Part shown: positions 58,401 to 64,000 of the stretch, in pieces
How positions within the stretch are numbered: position 1 is the first letter of the stretch
How the letters are laid out: every line of letters begins with the position of its first letter
From: Zhengitettix transpicula
Lineage: Eukaryota; Arthropoda; Insecta; Orthoptera; Tetrigidae
DNA: 64,000 nucleotides
NCBI GenBank assembly: GCA_037074705.1
Contig: CM073593.1
Span: 65,203,501 to 65,267,500, forward strand
Direction: 5' to 3'
Notes under the pieces: generated by a model
Told to the model about the DNA's origin: nothing
Databases searched by the model: none
What the model saw: only the letters and a program-made list of their open reading frames with translations
Translations under genes and position numbers: made by a program

Positions 58401-61400
58401 GCACTTCTAAAGTCTTTGAATTGAATTTGTGAGGCATCATAGAAAACGAGAAATTATTTTTAAAAATTTCAAATTATTTTGATTTTTAAAGGAACTCCAC
58501 AAAAAGAAAGGTTTCGATACGAGACTCTGAAGTTGGATATACGAAATAAATTAAAATCAAATAAATGTATATAAAAAAGCTTGGCCATGATCAGTGCATG
58601 AGCTACATTATCAACCACGCCAAAGTTATTACTTATAATAATTACAAAATCTGAGTTTACAGAACTTTTCCTGCTTTTCTTGCAACCACGTCCACACATT
58701 GTGATTTGATGTGATAAAGTGTGTTCTAGACAGCTTTCCAACTCCAGAATCTTCTCTTTCTATTGGAGAAAGTAATTATTTGGCTTCATATACATTAAAT
58801 TCTTCATTTAAAAATATTTTATCAAAATCACTACAACTACAGAAACGTTTTGCGGTGGGATTTGGCGGTAACACTGTGATCTTCATAGTTGTACAGAGAA
58901 AAATACACATAAAAATACGTCAGAGGTGTACTTGAAGAATCATTTTTGGTGGGTATTCCATTTCCTGATATGTAGAGAAGAGAAAGTGATACAAATGTGA
59001 AGAAAATGTTAGCAATAACAATTATGTCAAAAAAGGAGGGCGAAAACAGAATAAAAGGTAATCAGTGATTTAAATATCAGGAAATACAGCCTTCAGAACT
59101 CTCATCACATTATCCATTGGAAATGTAGTAACGGTAAATTATTAATTACTGCACGTGATAATAGTCGAACTTCTGATTTAAGAAATTGAGTTCTGATATT
59201 TTCAATTATCTCCTTGAGATCTTCTTTATCCGGCAGCAGTGACTCCTCCGAGGGTGAAACTCCCCAGGGTCTATGATGACATAAGCGCATGAACTATTAT
59301 TCCTGGGGGAGTGAGTGTCAGAAATAGAATGGATATAGTAACTCAGTGTCAAACAGGATATAGAAAGAACACTTCACCTAGATGATGGCTTATTTCTACC
59401 GCTGTCCATGGAACTAATCCAGAGGTAGGTGAGCAAAAAGGAAAAGTCAACATATATTTAGCTATTTTAGTGGCCCTGTAATAAAGGGCGCGCACATTTA
59501 GGAAAGTTTGCAAGCCTTAAGAAATTAACTTGATTGTATGCTCTAAAATATAACCAGAATGTCAATTGAAGAACGAACATCAGGTCAAAGAGTTGGTTCG
59601 AAGAACCCATGAATAAAGACACACTACCATCAACAAAATTGCACTTACATTTATTGAAGTGTCATTTTGATTTCTGAAGGACTTGGCAGTTTAATTTATT
59701 ATTTTGAAGGAATGTATAAACAGGTCACTGCGATTGATTTTAACGTTTCATAAAAATTAACACGTAGTAAATAAGGAGTCCGAGTCAAAGTTTCTGTAGA
59801 GTTACCTCTTGAATTTCATTGAACATGAAGAAAAGAAAAAATTAATTTTTATTACTGTAGCACCAAAAATATTTAATTACTATTTTCTATAGTGGTAAGT
59901 AAATGACTGTAGTTAAAGGAGAATTCTAATCAACAGCACTGCTCAAGTTCAAATTCTGTGGAGGAGAGGATGTTCACATTTTGAGTGTTTTCATTAATAA
60001 ATAAAAGCATAAGGAAGATAACAATTGTCTGCTATAATATTAACAAATTCTTAATTATTCTCATTAATAACACTCGCTGGTCAAATATTTTAAATGAAAC
60101 GTGTCAGCCAAATAAATCTAAAAACATTCATTACATCTATTAAATTAAGAAATTATTGGAACATGTATTGTGGTGGAGTTAATAAATTGATTTGTTAAAA
60201 ATCTATAACCACACTATTTAATTTCTTATAAAGCTATAGCGCAACGTTGAAGTGGAACAGCTGCTGAATTTCGTAAGTAATTAAATTATAGATCTGAAGT
60301 CACATCCACGTAACTGTAATTAAAAATAACTTATTTCATTTTAATAAAAAAAATTTCAACGTTATAAACTTGTTTTTATATTTGCCGATAAGTGAGCGTA
60401 TTTGTTTAAAGCGTTCATTCTTTCTTAAATATAAATTAATATAATTTTTTTATTTCATATTCTGGAGAATTAACTTCTCATACAGAAATATTCAGAAACG
60501 TTTTCAAAATGCTTCTGGTAAATATATTCTTACAAGTACGGTATTAAACATTAATTCTGCACTATGACACGTTTTGACTAAATGAAGTAAATCGTCTACT
60601 ATAGTCGACATCAATTCTATAAAATTTTAATATTCATCACCAAACACAAAATTCTTTGAGACAAATTTTAATCATAAGCTCAGACTTTTGATTTAAAAAA
60701 AACTTTACCCCAGAAAGGTTTCCAAATAAATATCTGCTCGTTTGTCTCACAGGCTTATAGAAATTAGTTTCCGAAAGCGGTTCGCTAGTCTTTACTATTC
60801 AGGAGAAACGGCAATTTCTCTTTTCATTTCCTCGTCTTTTATTGCGACCAAAGCAAGAACGAGTATGCGTTTGCACTTTATTAATATAGCGTGACGCAGA
60901 GTTCTGACTTGTTTGTCCCTTTGGATACTTTTTTCCTGGTACTGAAAAATAATAACGTACGAAGGAACGCCCAAATTAATAATGTTTGGTTCTCAAATAT
61001 TATATATTCAGTCATGAAAAGCACGGAGAAAACGAAATAATTTATTCATTTTCATATAAACTTCTGTATCTCAAGTTGTTTCAATGAGATACTTCGGAGA
61101 ACAAAGATTTTAATCAAAATTCGACATTATGATTTTGTGTTAATGAAAATCTGTGGAATTTTGAAGAAAGTACATTTATTTATAGTATTTAATCAGTTAT
61201 AGAGCATGAGCCCTTTTCATACAAACATAAGAAATCGACCAACAGGCGACTTCCTAGAATTCGTTCTCTGATGGCGGCAGATTCTCTAAGCAGGTATGAA
61301 GGTAGAAACAGAACCGCAGGTAAAAATTAGAATTTCTCTCGGTACTGTTACTTTAAAAATAAATTCAGTCGCGAGTTCCACTAAAAAAAACTTTAAATAA

Positions 61401-63009
61401 TTTCACAATCTCACTTATCATCTTGAAAGACTCAAGATTCCCACTATCTCATTCCGACTTTCCAATCAAGGCACCTTCACCATCCACTTTTAGACAGCCG
61501 CCCTTTTGTCCCTCCATCCTTGATATTCAAACGTCAATCCTGTCTCGCCAGTTTGTTTTCCCGGTACTTTCGATAGAAAAGGTCAATTCCCTTGCTTAAA
61601 AAAGTCTTAGACCAACTTTTATGCCCAGCTATCTGTTGCACAAACAGCATCTCGTTTTTATTTACTTGCTAGAAAACGTCGCAGTTTTAACCCCTAAATT
61701 TTTTAACGATTAAATTTGTACACTTACTGCCACTACCGGATATGTATGAAATGTGACTCAGATTCAAGACTTTGATCACAGAATAAAGCGTCACCTGGAT
61801 CATCAACAGCAACGAATTTATTCTGGCATTGCAGGTCACGAATTGGAGCTGTAATGAGCTCTGCTGAGTGTTGAAAATGATTCCCTGCGATAAATAATTG
61901 AGAGAGTTGTTCTGTGTACGTTACGTAATCGAAACCCAACGTACTGATGAACCAATGTGTTTTGGTCAGTTTGAGTGCAATTGTTATCGGTAATTATGAT
62001 ATATATTTTCCCGATGTATAATTAAATAAAAAAAAGTAGTTTATTTAAGAAATGACCCTTTTTGAACCTAGATTGCAAGAGCAGGATGGTGGAAATGTTT
62101 CTCGCTAGTCCGCGAGCGTTCCTGCAATTGGTTACAGATTTCCGGTCCGGAGAAATCGGGCTAGTGAATTAAACGACACGATTCCCCCATTGCCGCTAAA
62201 CGAGTGCCCTCTATATTGCCCTGAGAGTTGAAAGAGGAAGAATTTTACTGCCGAGGTTCTATGCGGATTCTGCTCACGTCGCCGCTGTAACTTTGAACGA
62301 CGTCGCCAGAGATCGACTGGCGCCAGGACTTGGGGATAATTTTCCAGGCGAGGCGTTCCTCCTTTCTCACGAGCGTTTATTGTTATTCTGAAAAGATATT
62401 TCGTAAAATGGTGGTATTAGGCGAGGATTTATTCATCAGACCGGCGGATATGAAAGTCAATAAACCAAAGATCCGACATGAGATTACTCGGTGGAACAGA
62501 TGTTATCAATGTCACCTGCTACTAAAAAATTTATTATAAATCAAAGAGAATTTGAGAAATTTTACTAGACAAATACTTGTCAATTTTCGTTGAATTCATA
62601 ATTGCGTTTGGTTGAAAGTGGAGAAGAGCTGTTCCACGTTTTTAGTTAAAGAAATGCAATGGTCGTGAACTGATCTCTATTTTCTGCCAGTTGAACACTG
62701 AATACAAGCCTCAAAGTTATGAGGAAACTAATTCAAGTAGTGATTGGTAGGGTGCAGACATTCATGTGGTATCTCAAAAAGTCTGCTGAAACCTACATAT
62801 TCCTGGTGTATGATTACCCTTCCATATTTATAGACGGCGCAACCGCAGGTTTATTTGATATATTCTGACTTTGAAGAATAAACTTCTGCAACGTACTTGA
62901 CATCTCCGTACTATCGTCCATCACATTCTAAAAATCACTAATATTACAATTTCTCGGCGTTCAGCTCTCTGAAGTTTATTTACAACTTGCATTTCCATAT
63001 AATTAAAAA
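55440..63009. other. Intergenic DNA, no supported gene
   Basis: About 7.5 kb, mostly AT-rich. GC-balanced islands at about 56380-56900 and 62090-62350 have no long frame. A perfect 9-bp stem with a 3-nt loop lies at 58263-58283. Open frames are 90 codons or shorter (58469-58741 minus is the longest) and show no domain. No RNA gene or transposon could be recognised. Confidence 0.5.
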
Positions 63010-63258
63010 AAAAAGCATTAACCAGCCTCCAAAATGTTTTATTCATTTTAATAAAAGCTTTCGACAATTGTCATTTACAACATGGAGATCTCTTATACTT
63101 TTGTTAAATAATAGAAACATAAACAATTTAAAATTTATTTTATCTGTTCACACTACTAGCTAATCGACATTGTCGTGAACATTACAGATAGATAATGCCA
63201 ATTGTCGAAAGCCCTTATTAAAATTAAAATAAACTGTTTGGAGTCTGGCTAATGATTT
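63010..63258. mobile_element. Hairpin MITE, arms of about 65 bp
   Basis: The left arm, 63010-63077, contains CATTAACCAGCCTCC, TTTTAATAAAAG and GCTTTCGACAATTGTCATT. It is the approximate inverse complement of the right arm at 63190-63258, which reads on the minus strand CATTAGCCAGACTCC, TTTTAATAAGG and GCTTTCGACAATTGGCATT. The roughly 110-bp loop is unrelated AT-rich DNA. It has no coding capacity. Target duplication is unclear because the flank is an A-run. Confidence 0.75.
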
Positions 63259-63408
63259 TTAGTTATCAAAATTAATATAACAGCCAAATTAAATTCAAAA
63301 TTCCGTTTTCTTCAAAATACAAAATATAGTTCATTTATTCTCAAATGGTGGATGGCACTCTGATATCACCAATAACGTTCTCGCGTCTGTGAATAACATC
63401 CCTATTGG

Positions 63409-63701
63409 AATAGTCGGCCAACTGCCTCCTAAACTGGTAAAGACACGGCGAGGGGAAATCTGCAATCCCACAACTAACGCCTCTCCCGCCATCGGAAGGG
63501 CGTGGGACAAGTACCAAATGCCCGACATACCTGATGCTGGTTTTGTAGGGTTTGTCCTGCATTACTTTTAGGCGAATTCCGGTTAGGATCCTTAAACTAT
63601 AGCCCGGGGGCCCTAGTTAATCCTTAGCTACCTTGCTGTACCTTTCCGCATCCCCCCTTTCACTCCTTTTCCTATGCTATAAGAGGGGAGTTGCCACTAT
63701 T
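63409..63701 (+). mobile_element. Dispersed roughly 300-bp element, copy 3
   Basis: The fullest copy of the family also seen at 43589-43890 (minus) and 48678-48949 (plus). Its ends are AATAGTCGGCCAACTGCC and, as the complement of the 3' end, AATAGTGGCAACTCCCC, which match at most positions and suggest imperfect terminal inverted repeats of about 17 bp. An open frame (63389-63571) runs through the first half. Confidence 0.85.
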
Positions 63702-64000
63702 GTCTACAATTTTAAAAAAAAACATTGTCTTGTGAAAATCAAGGCAAAATAGGCGTGACAGGCAGAAATCTTGAAAAGTTATATACTAAGCATGATGCAC
63801 ATTCACTTAATTTTAAAACCAGAAACATATTCTATAAGCAATATTTAAAGTCTCATAATCAATTATTCATAAATCATTTAATTAGTTTCAATTTTACTAC
63901 TATTCATGTTAATCATTGTTATATCTATAAATGAGAACTTTTGTCTTTATATGCCCGATGAGGGCGCAAATAGTCTCCAAACATCAATTAATTAATATTT
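63702..64000. other. AT-rich end of window
   Basis: AT-rich sequence with no feature visible. The 69-codon frame at 63725-63934 has no domain. Confidence 0.5.

Overview
The window looks like an intergenic, transposon-filled piece of a large AT-rich animal genome, most likely an arthropod and probably an insect. The evidence is the low gene density, the many microsatellites, canonical Helitron ends (TC...CTAG), a tRNA-derived SINE, a mariner relic and foldback elements. A polyneopteran such as a cockroach, termite or stick insect is only a guess. No host protein-coding gene can be supported. Apart from one giant ORF, the open frames are short, AT-rich and show no recognisable domain, so most of the window is non-coding or decayed repeat.

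Layout. 1-13.4 kb: AT-rich sequence with microsatellites, an RFX X-box-like palindrome (5498-5511) and a candidate LTR with primer-binding site on the minus strand (9311-10138). About 13.4-20.5 kb: a strikingly G-poor domain on the plus strand, which from about 16.2 kb is a decayed tandem array with units of about 215-250 bp. 20.9-28.0 kb: a single uninterrupted 2374-codon Helitron Rep/helicase gene. Its N-terminal third is an array of about forty 23-residue repeats resembling the STPR DNA-binding repeats of insects. 28.0-31.2 kb: the 3' arm of that Helitron, with three 278-279-bp repeats that each carry a 95-nt exon-like module, plus a retroposon tail. 31.19-36.79 kb: a head-to-tail run of non-autonomous Helitrons that share one identical 3' end, one of them split by a TRIM-like insertion. 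36.8-64 kb: mostly featureless DNA with a SINE flanked by a perfect 14-bp target duplication, an exact 170-bp tandem duplication, three copies of a roughly 300-bp dispersed element, a mariner pseudogene, a Helitron fragment and two foldback (long inverted repeat) elements.

How the parts fit. The Rep/helicase at 20.9-28.0 kb has every catalytic motif intact (HUH, two tyrosines, Walker A and B, helicase motifs) and could in principle mobilise the adjacent non-autonomous Helitrons, whose 3' hairpin/CTAG ends are intact. The point most worth follow-up is the very large, recently amplified STPR-like array fused to the Helitron transposase, followed by the exon-like repeat modules and the tandem Helitron termini downstream.
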